From NCBI GenBank assembly GCA_023213235.1, contig CP096137.1, positions 3,288,908 to 3,352,907 on the forward strand: a stretch of 64,000 nt of DNA, in the 5' to 3' direction. Shown piece by piece: positions 1 to 8,736 of the stretch. The notes beneath the pieces were generated by a model. It searched no databases. It saw only the letters and a program-made list of their open reading frames with translations, and was not told where the DNA came from. How positions within the stretch are numbered: the stretch's first letter is position 1; every line of letters begins with the position of its first letter. A program made the position numbers and the translations under genes. The DNA is from Elusimicrobiota bacterium (GTDB taxonomy: Bacteria > Elusimicrobiota > Elusimicrobia > UBA1565 > UBA9628).

Positions 1-1243
1 GCAGCACCGCCCGGAGATCGAAGTAGTTCTCGAGCAAGGTCGGGTTGCGGAAGGCCTGCGCGGCCGTCGCGCGGAAGGAGTGCGCCTCGCTCGGCGCGTA
101 GATCGCGCTTCCGCGGGGAGAATACTGCCAATCGGTGAACGGGTGGTGGTCGGCGCGTCCGCTCAAGACGAAGGTCCAGCGCTCGGTCGCCGCCCAAGAA
201 TTCTCGAAATAGAGGCCGTACAGCGCCTGGTCGCGGGTGCCCGGCGAGAAAAGGTTCGATCGGGCCGTGTTGCGGCGGTAGCTGGCGCCCGTGGTCAGAA
301 AGTTCGAGGCCGGCAGTTCGAAGGCGCGCTCGAAACTCGCGTCATAAGTGTCGTTGTGCACCCGAAACGGGAGCGTCGGATTCTCGCGGAACACGGTCCG
401 ACCGAAGTTCCAGAACAGCCGCGCCGTCGTCGCCCCGGTGCGCGCGTCGACGCGGGCGAAGCCCGTCTCGCCGTAGTCGAAGGACGGGCCGTTGCTGAGC
501 TGGACGTCGTGGTCGGAGACGCCGCCGGACACCGCGATGCGCGAGTCCTCGCCGAAATCGAAGGAGTACAGCGCGTGGACCTTGCCGACCGCCGAGGCCT
601 CGGCGGCCGCCACCGCGAACTTGTTCGTCGAGCGCCAGCCGAGCCCGAGTTTGTAGGCGTGCGCGCCGCGCCGGTCGCCGATCAGGGCCTGGCCGATGTG
701 GGTCGAGCGCTCGCCCCCGGTGTAGCTGAACACGCCGCCGCGCAGGCGATCGGGGGTCTTCGTGATGATGTTGATGACGCCGTGAACGGCGTTGCTGCCG
801 TAGAGCGCGGAGGCCGGACCTTCGACGACCTCGATGCGGTCGACCTCCTCGAGCGTGACCGGGATCGTCTCCCAGTTCGTGTAATCGAGAAAGCCGTTGA
901 GCACCGTCTTGCCGTCGAGCAGGACCAGGGTGCGGTTGTTCAGCACGGTGTTCATGCCGCGGATGCTGACGTCGCCGTGCGAGGTCCTGTCGTTCATCAC
1001 GTCGACGCCCGGCACCGCGCGCAGGGCGTCCCACAGCGTCTGGGCCCCGGAGGCGCGGATGTCCTCGTGGGTCACGACGTAGACGGTCGACGGGGACGTC
1101 GACGCGGGAGTCGGGCGGCGCGAGGCCGTGACGACCTTGGCCTCGGTCTGGAAGAAGTTGAACTCGTCGGGCGCGTCCTGCGCGCGGACGGGAGCGGCAT
1201 CGAGGAGCAGGGCGGACGTGAGCAGGACTCGGAGGGGTCGCAT
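1..1243 (-). CDS. TonB-dependent outer-membrane receptor (partial)
   Basis: The N-terminal 414 codons of a TonB-dependent receptor run off the left edge, so the C-terminal part of the barrel is missing. A signal peptide (starting MRPLRVLLTSALLL, Ala-rich, ending VRAQD) is followed by a short segment and a plug domain with recognisable family phrases: VTASRR, VYVVTHEDIRASGA, ALRAVPGVDV, SIRGMN, VLLDGK, VEVVEGPASALYG and VINIITK. The rest is beta-barrel strand sequence ending near AFRNPTLLENYF. Such receptors import siderophores, cobalamin or glycans through the outer membrane using TonB energy; the substrate cannot be told here. A TATCAT hexamer lies 15 bases upstream of the ATG on the minus strand. 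The reading frame is intact throughout. Confidence 0.9.
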   Translation of the reverse strand, partial: MRPLRVLLTSALLLDAAPVRAQDAPDEFNFFQTEAKVVTASRRPTPASTSPSTVYVVTHEDIRASGAQTLWDALRAVPGVDVMNDRTSHGDVSIRGMNTVLNNRTLVLLDGKTVLNGFLDYTNWETIPVTLEEVDRIEVVEGPASALYGSNAVHGVINIITKTPDRLRGGVFSYTGGERSTHIGQALIGDRRGAHAYKLGLGWRSTNKFAVAAAEASAVGKVHALYSFDFGEDSRIAVSGGVSDHDVQLSNGPSFDYGETGFARVDARTGATTARLFWNFGRTVFRENPTLPFRVHNDTYDASFERAFELPASNFLTTGASYRRNTARSNLFSPGTRDQALYGLYFENSWAATERWTFVLSGRADHHPFTDWQYSPRGSAIYAPSEAHSFRATAAQAFRNPTLLENYFDLRAVL

Positions 1244-1386
1244 ATATTAGGAACGACGATGATAGCGGACGCGCAAAGAGGTTCCCATGGCGGCGATATT
1301 TGGGCGGTTTGACCGCGATGTGACAACATCGAAAAGTGACGCCCCCGTCATGGCCGCCCGGCGCCGGGCGCGGCATCATCTCCATC

Positions 1387-2151
1387 ATGGAAGCAGCCTG
1401 GACCGACGACTCCGTCCGCCGCGCCGCGCGCGGACGCCTGAAGAAGGGCATCGTGCGCCTGTTCCTCGAGCAGGCCCGCGCCGAGGCCGCGGCCGCCGTG
1501 CGCAGCCGCCTCAGCTTCCGCTCGTCGCGCAACCCCGACGCGGTCCGCGCGTACTGCGCGATGACGCAGGCGGAGTTCGAGGGCATCAACGCGCGCCAGC
1601 GCTGGGCGAACTGGCGCACGATCCCGAAGACGCTGCGCGGACGCCTGCCGTCCCGGCCGTGCCGGGCGCTCGACCTGTGCTCCGGCGCGGGGCACTCGAC
1701 GGAGGTCCTCGCGTGGTGCCTGCCTCCCGGCTCGACTTTGGTGGGCCTCGAGTTCAACCCGGCCTTCGCGGACGCCGCCGCGGCCCGCGACTACCGGGAC
1801 GCGACCGGCGGACCGGCGCGCGTCTTCTTCCGCGCGCAATCGGTGCTCGATCCGTTCCTCGACGAGCGCGGCCTGCTCGTCGCCGCGGGGAGCGTCGACG
1901 TCGTGAACTCAAGCGGCGCGCTGGGCCTTCACTTCGACCGCGCGGCGCTCGGCGTCGTGGCCGATGAGATCTCCCGCGTCCTGCGGCCCGGCGGGCTGGC
2001 CGCCGTCGACTCCTGCCCGAAGGGAATCGGCCCCGACGAGATGTCGGAGCTCTTCGCCGCCCGCGGCTTCACCGAGGCGGGCCGCGCGCGCTCGTGCTTC
2101 CTCGACCGCTTCACCCAGCTCTGCCTCGTCAAGAACGGAGGATTTTCATGA
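1387..2151 (+). CDS. Class I SAM-dependent methyltransferase
   Basis: A 254-residue protein with a Rossmann methyltransferase core: the SAM-binding motif I is ALDLCSGAGHSTEVLA (about residues 94-109), an acidic loop 2 in VGLEFNP follows, and the post-motif ISRVLRPGGLAAVDSC is typical of class I enzymes. The substrate cannot be inferred. I chose the ATG at 1387; an in-frame ATG 17 codons upstream exists but adds unstructured sequence. Its stop overlaps the start of the CBS-domain gene in an ATGA, so the two are probably translated together. Confidence 0.8.
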   Translation: MEAAWTDDSVRRAARGRLKKGIVRLFLEQARAEAAAAVRSRLSFRSSRNPDAVRAYCAMTQAEFEGINARQRWANWRTIPKTLRGRLPSRPCRALDLCSGAGHSTEVLAWCLPPGSTLVGLEFNPAFADAAAARDYRDATGGPARVFFRAQSVLDPFLDERGLLVAAGSVDVVNSSGALGLHFDRAALGVVADEISRVLRPGGLAAVDSCPKGIGPDEMSELFAARGFTEAGRARSCFLDRFTQLCLVKNGGFS

Positions 2152-3038
2152 AGATCAAGGACCTGATGAGGCGCGGCGTGCAGGCGCTCGAGCCGGACGC
2201 CACCGTCGAGGACGCCGCGCGGCGCATGGCCGACGCCGGAGTCGGCAGCCTGCCCGTCGTCTCGAGCGGCAGGCCCGTCGGCGTGGTCACCGACCGCGAC
2301 ATCGTCGTGCGCGCGCTCGCCGAAGGCCTCAAGCCGAAGGAGACCGCCGTCGAGAGCGTCATGACCCCCGAGGTCGTCTACTGCCGGGAGGACGACGAGG
2401 CCGCCGACGCCGCCAAGCGCATGGCGCAGGCGCAGGTCCGCCGCCTGCTCGTGCTCGACGCGAAGGGCGCGCTCGTCGGCGTCGTCTCGCTCGGCGACCT
2501 CGCCGTCGAGGGCGAGCCGGCCGCGCGCGAGGCGCTCGCGGGGGTTTCCGCGCCCTCCGAGGAGCTCTCGCAGGGCACGCACTCCGGCGGCCCGCGCCTG
2601 CGCGGCGGCGGGGAGGGCGGCAGCCTGAGTTCGCTGATCAAGGACGAACTCGCCGCGGCGGAGACCTACCGCCAGGCGCTCGAGACCGTCCGCGGCGCGG
2701 AGGCCGAGGACCTGCGCCGCTTCGAGACCGAGCACGAGGAGGCCGCGCGCGTCCTGCAGGCCAAGCTCGCCGGGCTCGGCGTCGAGCCGCCCGCCGGCAC
2801 GGGGCTCTGGGGCGCTTGGGCGCGCGCGATCGAGGGCAGCGAGCGCTTCTTCGATGAAAGGGCCGTGCTCAAGATCCTCAAGCTCGGCGAGGAGCGCGGG
2901 GCCGCCGACTACGAAGAGGCGCTGCGCGACCCTGCGGTCGGCGCGGAGCTCCGGGCGCTCATCGTCGACTCCCTGCTCCCGGCCGCGACGGCGCGGGCGG
3001 CGGCTCTGGGGCGCCTCGTCGCGCGCCGGCGCGGCTGA
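2148..3038 (+). CDS. CBS-domain pair fused to a ferritin-like (DUF2383-type) domain
   Basis: A 296-residue cytosolic protein. Residues 1-120 hold two CBS motifs, with the hallmarks GSLPVV.GRPVGVVTDRDI and RRLLVLD.GALVGVVSLGDLA; such pairs bind adenosine nucleotides and sense energy state. After a glycine-rich linker (about residues 145-165), residues 165-280 form a helical domain starting SSLIKDELAAAETYRQAL that resembles ferritin-like DUF2383 four-helix bundles. CBS pairs with standalone BON or ferritin-like partners are known, but the role of this fusion is unknown. The gene overlaps the upstream methyltransferase by four bases, and its stop lies three bases from the convergent HtrA gene's stop. 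The start is fixed by the ATGA overlap and the KIKDLM CBS beginning. Confidence 0.8.
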   Translation: MKIKDLMRRGVQALEPDATVEDAARRMADAGVGSLPVVSSGRPVGVVTDRDIVVRALAEGLKPKETAVESVMTPEVVYCREDDEAADAAKRMAQAQVRRLLVLDAKGALVGVVSLGDLAVEGEPAAREALAGVSAPSEELSQGTHSGGPRLRGGGEGGSLSSLIKDELAAAETYRQALETVRGAEAEDLRRFETEHEEAARVLQAKLAGLGVEPPAGTGLWGAWARAIEGSERFFDERAVLKILKLGEERGAADYEEALRDPAVGAELRALIVDSLLPAATARAAALGRLVARRRG

Positions 3039-3041
3039 GCG

Positions 3042-4070
3042 CTACTGGATATTGACGAGCTTGACGGGCAGGACGAGCTCCTTGCCCGCGCGTTCGATGC
3101 GCACGGCGACCGTGTCGCCGGGCTTGTACCGGTCGAACGCGTTGTAAAGGTCGTCGAAGTCCCGCACCTTGTGCGACTCGACGCCGACGATGATGTCGCC
3201 GGCCGCGACGCGCCCGCCGGGCAGACGGCGCAGGCCGCGCAAGCCCGCCTTCGCCGCGGGCCCGCCGGGCGTGACCTCGTTGACGACGACGCCCGGCTTC
3301 TCGCCGATCAGGTAGTACTTCTGACCCGTGTTGAGGATCGTGATGCCCATGCCGGGCCGCACGACCTTGCCGTAGGCGATGAGCTCCGGCACGATGCGCG
3401 CGATGAAGGAGACGGGCACCGCGAACCCGATGCCGGCGCTGCCGCCCGAGCGGCTGTAGATCATCGTGTTCATGCCGATGAGGTTGCCGTCCGAGTCGAG
3501 CAGCGGGCCGCCGGAGTTCCCCGGATTGATCGCGGCGTCGGTCTGGATCATGTCTCGGATCGTGATGCCGCTGACGCCCTGGACCTCTCGGCCGAGCGCG
3601 GAGATCACGCCCGTCGTCAGCGTGTGGTCGAGGCCGAACGGGTTGCCGATGGCGATCGTCTTCTGCCCCACCTGCAGGGCCTCGAGCTTGCCGACGCGCA
3701 CGGGGACGAGGGCCTCGCGGCTCTTCTCGACGCGCAGCACCGCGATGTCCTTCGTCGGGTCGGCGCCGATGAGCTTGGCCTCGAGCTGGGTCTGGTCGCC
3801 GAGCGTCACGAGGAACGCGTTTCCGCCCTGCACGACATGGAAGTTCGTGACGATGTGGCCTTTCTTGTCCCAGACGAACCCGGAGCCCGTGCCCTGCGGG
3901 ATCGCCTGCTCGTCCATGTAGGGGCTCTGCGTGATCGCGACGTTCGTCACGTAGACGACGGAGCGCGAGGCGCCCTTGAACACCTTGATCGTGTTCTCCT
4001 CGTCGGCCAGCAGCGCGCGGGCGGGAAGGGCGCGGCCGAGAAGGAGGACGGCGAGGAGCAGCGGTCTCAT
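3042..4070 (-). CDS. Periplasmic trypsin-like serine protease with PDZ domain (HtrA/DegP family)
   Basis: A 342-residue secreted protease. A signal peptide (residues 1-20, ending PARAL) leads into a trypsin-like domain with the full triad: His78 in VTNFHVV, Asp108 in TKDIAVLRV and Ser186 in NPGNSGGPLL. The family phrase IGNPFGL is present. A single PDZ domain follows (about residues 235-340; PGVVVNEVTPGGPAAKAGLRG and GDIIVGVESHKV), so it is shorter than two-PDZ DegP and more like DegS or HhoA. The likely role is periplasmic protein quality control or regulated proteolysis. It shares a compact divergent promoter region with the methyltransferase at 4097 and appears leaderless: TAAAAT lies six bases before the ATG. 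Confidence 0.92.
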   Translation of the reverse strand: MRPLLLAVLLLGRALPARALLADEENTIKVFKGASRSVVYVTNVAITQSPYMDEQAIPQGTGSGFVWDKKGHIVTNFHVVQGGNAFLVTLGDQTQLEAKLIGADPTKDIAVLRVEKSREALVPVRVGKLEALQVGQKTIAIGNPFGLDHTLTTGVISALGREVQGVSGITIRDMIQTDAAINPGNSGGPLLDSDGNLIGMNTMIYSRSGGSAGIGFAVPVSFIARIVPELIAYGKVVRPGMGITILNTGQKYYLIGEKPGVVVNEVTPGGPAAKAGLRGLRRLPGGRVAAGDIIVGVESHKVRDFDDLYNAFDRYKPGDTVAVRIERAGKELVLPVKLVNIQ

Positions 4071-4096
4071 GGCCGGATTTTATATAATTACGGTCC
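4071..4096. promoter_or_regulatory. Compact divergent promoter with overlapping -10 elements
   Basis: The 26 bases between two divergent start codons contain ATTTTATATAATTA. Read on the plus strand this gives TATAAT at 4083-4088, eight bases before GTG at 4097. Read on the minus strand it gives TAAAAT (4082-4077), six bases before ATG at 4070. The two -10 boxes overlap and both place the transcription start at or near a start codon. Assignment as one symmetric bidirectional promoter is inference from sequence only. Confidence 0.55.
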
Positions 4097-5091
4097 GTGA
4101 CGACCTCCGCCCCCGCTTCCAACCCGAACTGCACGACCAGGACAAGCGCCCGACCCGGTGCCCCGCGTGCGGCTACGACGGCCCCGAGCACTCCAAGCCC
4201 TCCGCCGAGGCCGGCTTCGAGCTGCTCGACTGCCCGGACTGCGGCCTCGGGCGCACCTGGCCTCCGGTCCCCGGCTCCGAGATCGGGAAGTGGTACCCCG
4301 AGCAGTACTACGGCAAGACGAACGTGCGCTTCAACGCTCTGTTCGAGCGCATGATCCGCTGGTTCCGCTGGCGCCGCGCGGCCGTCCTGCACAACCGCGT
4401 GCCGCGCGGGCCCGTCCTCGACGTCGGCTGCGGGCGCGGCATGACGCTCGCCTTCCTGCGCGAGCTCGGCTACGAGTCCCACGGCCTCGAGCTCAGCGAG
4501 ACGGCCGCCGCCCACGCGCGCGACGTGCTGAAGCTCGACGTGGCCACCGGCGACTTCCTGACCTCGCCGCACGAGAAGAACCGCTACAACGCGGTCATCT
4601 TCCATCACTCGCTCGAGCACTTCGCCAACCCGGTCGCCGCCGTCGCGCGCGCCTACGAACTGCTGAAGCCGGGCGGGGTTCTGTTCATCGCGGTGCCCAA
4701 CTACGGCTCCTGGCAGGCCCGCCTGTTCGGCCGCTTCTGGTTCCACGTCGACGCGCCCCGCCACTACTGGCACTTCACGATCAAGTCGCTCGACGCGATC
4801 CTCGCGCGCCACCGCTTCCGCGTCGTCCAGCTCGACCATTTCAGCTTCGAGCAGAATCCCTACGGCCTGCTGCAGTCGATGTTCAACGCCGCGGGCTTCC
4901 GCTTCAACCTGCTCTACTCGCTGCTGAAGAACTCGACGGCCCGCACCGACACGGCCCTGCGCTACCCCGTCCAGAGCCTCCTGCACGCCGCGCTGCTCCC
5001 CTTCCTCGTGCCGTTCGTCGTCGCCGCGACCGTCCTCGAGACCGCCTTCAAGTCCGGCGGCACCTTCGAGATGTACGCGTTCAAGGAATGA
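4097..5091 (+). CDS. Zinc-ribbon plus class I SAM methyltransferase (probable frameshift near start)
   Basis: The protein starts with a Cys-pair ribbon (CPACGYDG about 25 bases after the N-terminus, then CPDCGLGR) followed by a Methyltransf_23-like domain: VLDVGCGRGMTLAFLRELG is motif I, VIFHHSLEHFANP is the post-I region, and LLKPGGVLFIAVPNYGSW follows. The C-terminal 100 residues are hydrophobic. This architecture is common among methyltransferases in polysaccharide loci, which fits the flanking glycosyltransferases. The coding frame is clear from about 4115. I start it at GTG 4097 because TATAAT sits eight bases upstream; this needs one missing C in the C-run at 4110-4114. The alternative is an in-frame ATG at 4069, inside the opposite gene. 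The stop overlaps the next start (ATGA). Confidence 0.75.
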
Positions 5092-6528
5092 GCCGGCGCG
5101 GCCTGCTCGCCGCCGCGATCTTCGGGCTTTCCCTCCTCGTCCACGCCAAGGGCCTGACCGCCCCCTGCTCGACTACCACTTCCACCGCCAGGTCAACACC
5201 GCCGCGATCGCCAGAAACTACGCGCGCGAGGACCGGCCGATCCATCGCCCCCGGCTCGACTGGGCCGGAGCCGACGATCATCTCGCCGGCACGGAGCTGC
5301 CCGTCTACATGTGGCTGTACGGAAAGCTGTGGCCCGTCGCCGGCCTCGGCGAGGTCTGGGGGCGGCTGATCTCCGCCCTGTCCTCCGCGGCCTGCGCCGT
5401 CCTGCTGCTCGGGCTCTACCGCCGCGAGTTCGGCGAGGAGGCCGGGGCCTGGGGCGCCGCGGTCTTCACCGTCCTGCCCGTGGAGGTCTACTTCGGCCGC
5501 ACGGTCCAACCCGAGGGCTTCGCCCTGCTCGCGCTCGTCGGCGCGCTCGTCGCCTGGGAGAAGTCGCTTCGCCCCGGCCGCCCGTGGGGCTGGTGGGCGC
5601 TCGCCGTGTTCTGCGCGTTCGTCGCCGTCGGCGAGAAGCTGCCGTACGCGCACGTGCTGGCCCCCTCGCCGGGTTGACCTGGCGGCGGCTCGGAAAGAAG
5701 ACGCTGACCGACGGGCGCCTGTACGCGGCGGGGCTGCTCTCGATGGGCGCGGTGATCGCGTGGTACGCGTGGGCTCGAACGGGGCTCTACGTCGTGCCGA
5801 CGCGCGCCGGTGAGTACTCCAATCTCCTCGCCTGGTCGCGCCTGCCGTACTTCATCCAGTTCCAGCTTCTCTCGCGCTGGCCCGAGGTCGTGATGACCTA
5901 CGGCGGGACGGCGCTGTTCTTCGTCGGCGCCAAGGACGTCCTCTGGAAGCAGCGCGAGGTCTTCTGGTTGGCGTGGTTCGGCGGCGTCGCCGTTCATCTC
6001 TTCGCGATGGGCGGCTACTCGCATTACCACGAGTACACCGCGCTGCCCCTGGCCCCCGTCGCCGCCGGCCTCATCGGCGTCGGGATCGCGCGCCTGCGCG
6101 AAAAGGCCTCGGCCCTTCCCAAGCCCAAACGCTCGCTCGCCTACGCGGGCCTCGCCTTTCTCGTGCTGTCGATCCCGGCGCACGCGGCGGGACGGATCGG
6201 GCACTGGTACAAGCAGGGCTTCGACTTCACCTCGCGCGCCGGCGAGGCCGCCGCCGCGGTCAGCGGGCCCGACGATCTATTTTACACGAACTGCCAGGCC
6301 TCGTCGGTCCTGCTCTACTACCTCGACCGGCGCGGCTGGTCCGACGAGCTCGACGTCCAGCCCGATCTCGCCGGCGGCCTCGTCGACCGGGCCGCGGCCA
6401 AGGGCGCGCGCTTCATCGCCTCGGAGAAGCGCGGCCTGTTCGCCGAGGGCGGCGCGATGTGGAAGCGCTTCCGCGCGAAGGGCGCTCCCGTCTGGGACGA
6501 CGGGAAGCTCGTGATCTTCCCGCTCTAG
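5088..6528 (+). CDS. Membrane glycosyltransferase, GT39/ArnT-like (two frameshifts)
   Basis: Restoring one C in each of the C-runs at 5161-5165 and 5661-5665 gives a continuous 480-residue polytopic membrane protein. The N-terminal helix (GLLAAAIFGLSLLVHAKG) is followed by an acidic loop with DYHFHRQVNTAAIARNY and GTELPVYMWLYGKLW, then repeated hydrophobic helices. This pattern matches dolichol/undecaprenyl-phosphate-sugar mannosyl/aminoarabinosyl transferases (GT39/GT83 clan). It probably transfers a sugar from a lipid carrier onto an envelope acceptor. It overlaps the methyltransferase by four bases, and its TAG stop interlocks with the stop of the convergent gene (CTAG at 6525-6528). The frame breaks look like sequencing errors rather than decay because both flanks keep full coding quality. 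Confidence 0.75.
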
Positions 6529-8696
6529 GGAACCGTCAGCCGTCCGCCGGAGATCGTCAGGCTCGGAAGCTCGATGGCGAAGGGCGTCTCGGGGTTGGGA
6601 TACAGCGGGATCGTCAGCTCCTTGATCTCGCGGAACATCGACAGCGGCACCGACGCGCCCGCGAGCTTCGCCGACAGGATGCCGATCTTCAGGCGGCGCG
6701 GCATGTCGACGAGCTCGATCGAAGCCTCGGCGGAGACCGGCTTGCCGTTCCAGGTGCCGGTGATGCGGACGGTCTTCTCGAGCTCGACGGAGGCGACCTG
6801 GAGGCCCTTCACGCGGGCGTTGAGGAACGCCTTGAGCTCTTCGGCGCCGACGTCGAGGGATTTCAGGCGCAGCCGCTCGAGCTTCAGCAGGCGAATGTCG
6901 ACCCAGTCCTCGTCCTTCTCGCTCTTGGTGACCGGCAGGAAGCCGACGTTGACGAGCTCGAGGCTGGCGTCGCGGACGACGAGGCCGCGCGCGTCGAGCT
7001 TGCCGATGTCGACGGACATCGACTCGTAGGTCGAGCGCCCCGCGTTCCACGGGCCGAAAGCCGCCTTCAGGTCGGTGAGATCGACCTTGCCGGCGCTGTA
7101 ATGCTGGTAGACGAGCGTCTTTCCGGGGTACGGCTTCTTGAGCGCGCGGCGCTGGCGGAACAGCGTCGCCGTGTTGTTGTCCGGGAGGGTCCAGCGAGCG
7201 GTCTCCTCGTAGGCCTTGCCGAACCAGCCGCGCGGGTCTCGGATCTCGCGCGCGGCCTCCGGAAGCCCGGAAACCACCTGCTCGGGGCCGACGCGCGGCT
7301 CCTTGAGCAGCACGAACTCCGAGAACTCGCAGAGGCGGCGGTTGACGCCGCGCATGCGGACCTTGTCGAGCCCCAGGCGGCGCTGCATCCAATGAAACGT
7401 CGGCGCGTTGAAGTAGGTGTCGTTGGCGACCAGCGTGACGTTCGAGATCGGAGCGGACGGGTCGCGGTCGGCGTCGATGCGGCGCAGAATCTCCTCGGTG
7501 CGCCAGTCCTCCTTCGCCGGGGGCCGGTTCTCGAGGAACACGAGCTTGTAGTACGGCAGGTCGACCTTCACGGGGCCGATCCAGCCCCCGTGGAAGTTCA
7601 GCATCGCGAGGAGCTGCAGGCCCGTCGTCGTCCAGACGACCGCCTTGGGCCACGTCGCGCAGCAGGCGATGCCGATCGGCACGAGGCCGGGCATGAGGAA
7701 GCGCAGCTGGCGGTTCGGCACGATCGTCCAGAACACGTACGACGTCAGGACCCAGGCGAGCAGCACCCACCCCTGCTCGCGGCGGCGCACGTACTGCGGC
7801 GCGACGAGGCCGACCGTGCCGAGAATCCACGGCAGCGGGCCGATCGAGTCCGAGGCCTGCTGGAAGTACGACATCCACGCGCCGGGCGTCCACGCGGAGA
7901 CGGCGAAGTCCGTCGACGCCTGCACGAGCCGCGACGGCAGCAGCGCGAGATGCGCCGAGTACCACGGCAGGATCAGGGCGAAGGAGGCGGCCGCCGCGCA
8001 GAGCATGACCGCGGCCGTGCGCTTGTCGCGCAGCGCCGTCAGCGCGATCCAGTAGGCCGGGAACATATAGGAGAAAAAGCTCCACTTGTGCATCATGCCG
8101 GCCGCGTGCAGGACGCCGAAGGCGAGAGCCGGGATCCACCGCATGAACTCCTCGGAGGCCAGCAGAGCCCAGTAGGCGGCCGCGGCGACGGCGATGAGCG
8201 GCAGGTCGACGAGCTGGGTCGTCAGAAGGTCCTGGACGACGGGCGCGCCGCAGAACATGACGACGGCGGCCAGCGCCGACTCGTCGGGTCGGAAGCGCCA
8301 CGCGATCCCGAAGATCGAGACCGCGAGCAGCACCAGGTAGAACCAGTTCGTCCACAAGGCCGAGTGCGCGGGATCGGCCGAGGAGTACGCGCGCATGAGC
8401 AGCAGGTGGTAGGCCGGCGGGAACGGCGGCATGCCGGGCTTGGGCGCGAGATACCAGGCGTCGCCGGGGCGCCCGGCGGCCAGCGCCTCGCGGTAATCGA
8501 GCGCGATCTCCATGTGGATCGCCTGGTCCCAGGACGGGGGCCGCGTGTCGTTCCGGTTGAAGGAGCGCAGCAGGAGCGCCTCGATTCCCAGGAAGAGCAC
8601 GAGGCCGAGCGCGCCGAGGACGAGGGCCTTTCGGTTGCCGGCTTGAGTCGGCGCGACGTAGACGTTGCCCGTGGCCATGAGGTCGGCGCCCATCAT
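6525..8696 (-). CDS. GT39-like membrane glycosyltransferase with C-terminal LmeA/DUF2993-like domain
   Basis: A 723-residue intact protein. Residues 1-400 carry a cytosolic tail, a first helix (ALVLGALGLVLFLGIEALLL) and a GT39-type loop with PPSWDQAIHMEIALDYREA, then about ten hydrophobic helices. Residues 400-520 are soluble (NDTYFNAPTFHW, typical of GT39 C-terminal lobes). Residues 530-723 are beta-rich, with VRITGTWNGKPVSAEASIEL, VDMPRRLKIGIL and TPFAIELPSLTISGGRL, resembling LmeA/DUF2993 lipid-binding proteins. The fusion suggests glycosyl transfer coupled to a periplasmic lipid-binding domain. The start is either ATG of the ATGATG at 8696-8691, or the third Met at 8678. It is divergent from the nucleotide-sugar cassette. 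Confidence 0.75.
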   Translation of the reverse strand: MMGADLMATGNVYVAPTQAGNRKALVLGALGLVLFLGIEALLLRSFNRNDTRPPSWDQAIHMEIALDYREALAAGRPGDAWYLAPKPGMPPFPPAYHLLLMRAYSSADPAHSALWTNWFYLVLLAVSIFGIAWRFRPDESALAAVVMFCGAPVVQDLLTTQLVDLPLIAVAAAAYWALLASEEFMRWIPALAFGVLHAAGMMHKWSFFSYMFPAYWIALTALRDKRTAAVMLCAAAASFALILPWYSAHLALLPSRLVQASTDFAVSAWTPGAWMSYFQQASDSIGPLPWILGTVGLVAPQYVRRREQGWVLLAWVLTSYVFWTIVPNRQLRFLMPGLVPIGIACCATWPKAVVWTTTGLQLLAMLNFHGGWIGPVKVDLPYYKLVFLENRPPAKEDWRTEEILRRIDADRDPSAPISNVTLVANDTYFNAPTFHWMQRRLGLDKVRMRGVNRRLCEFSEFVLLKEPRVGPEQVVSGLPEAAREIRDPRGWFGKAYEETARWTLPDNNTATLFRQRRALKKPYPGKTLVYQHYSAGKVDLTDLKAAFGPWNAGRSTYESMSVDIGKLDARGLVVRDASLELVNVGFLPVTKSEKDEDWVDIRLLKLERLRLKSLDVGAEELKAFLNARVKGLQVASVELEKTVRITGTWNGKPVSAEASIELVDMPRRLKIGILSAKLAGASVPLSMFREIKELTIPLYPNPETPFAIELPSLTISGGRLTVP

Positions 8697-8736
8697 AATA
8701 AATTAATGGGGCGGTATTTTTGTAGAATCCGGCCCT

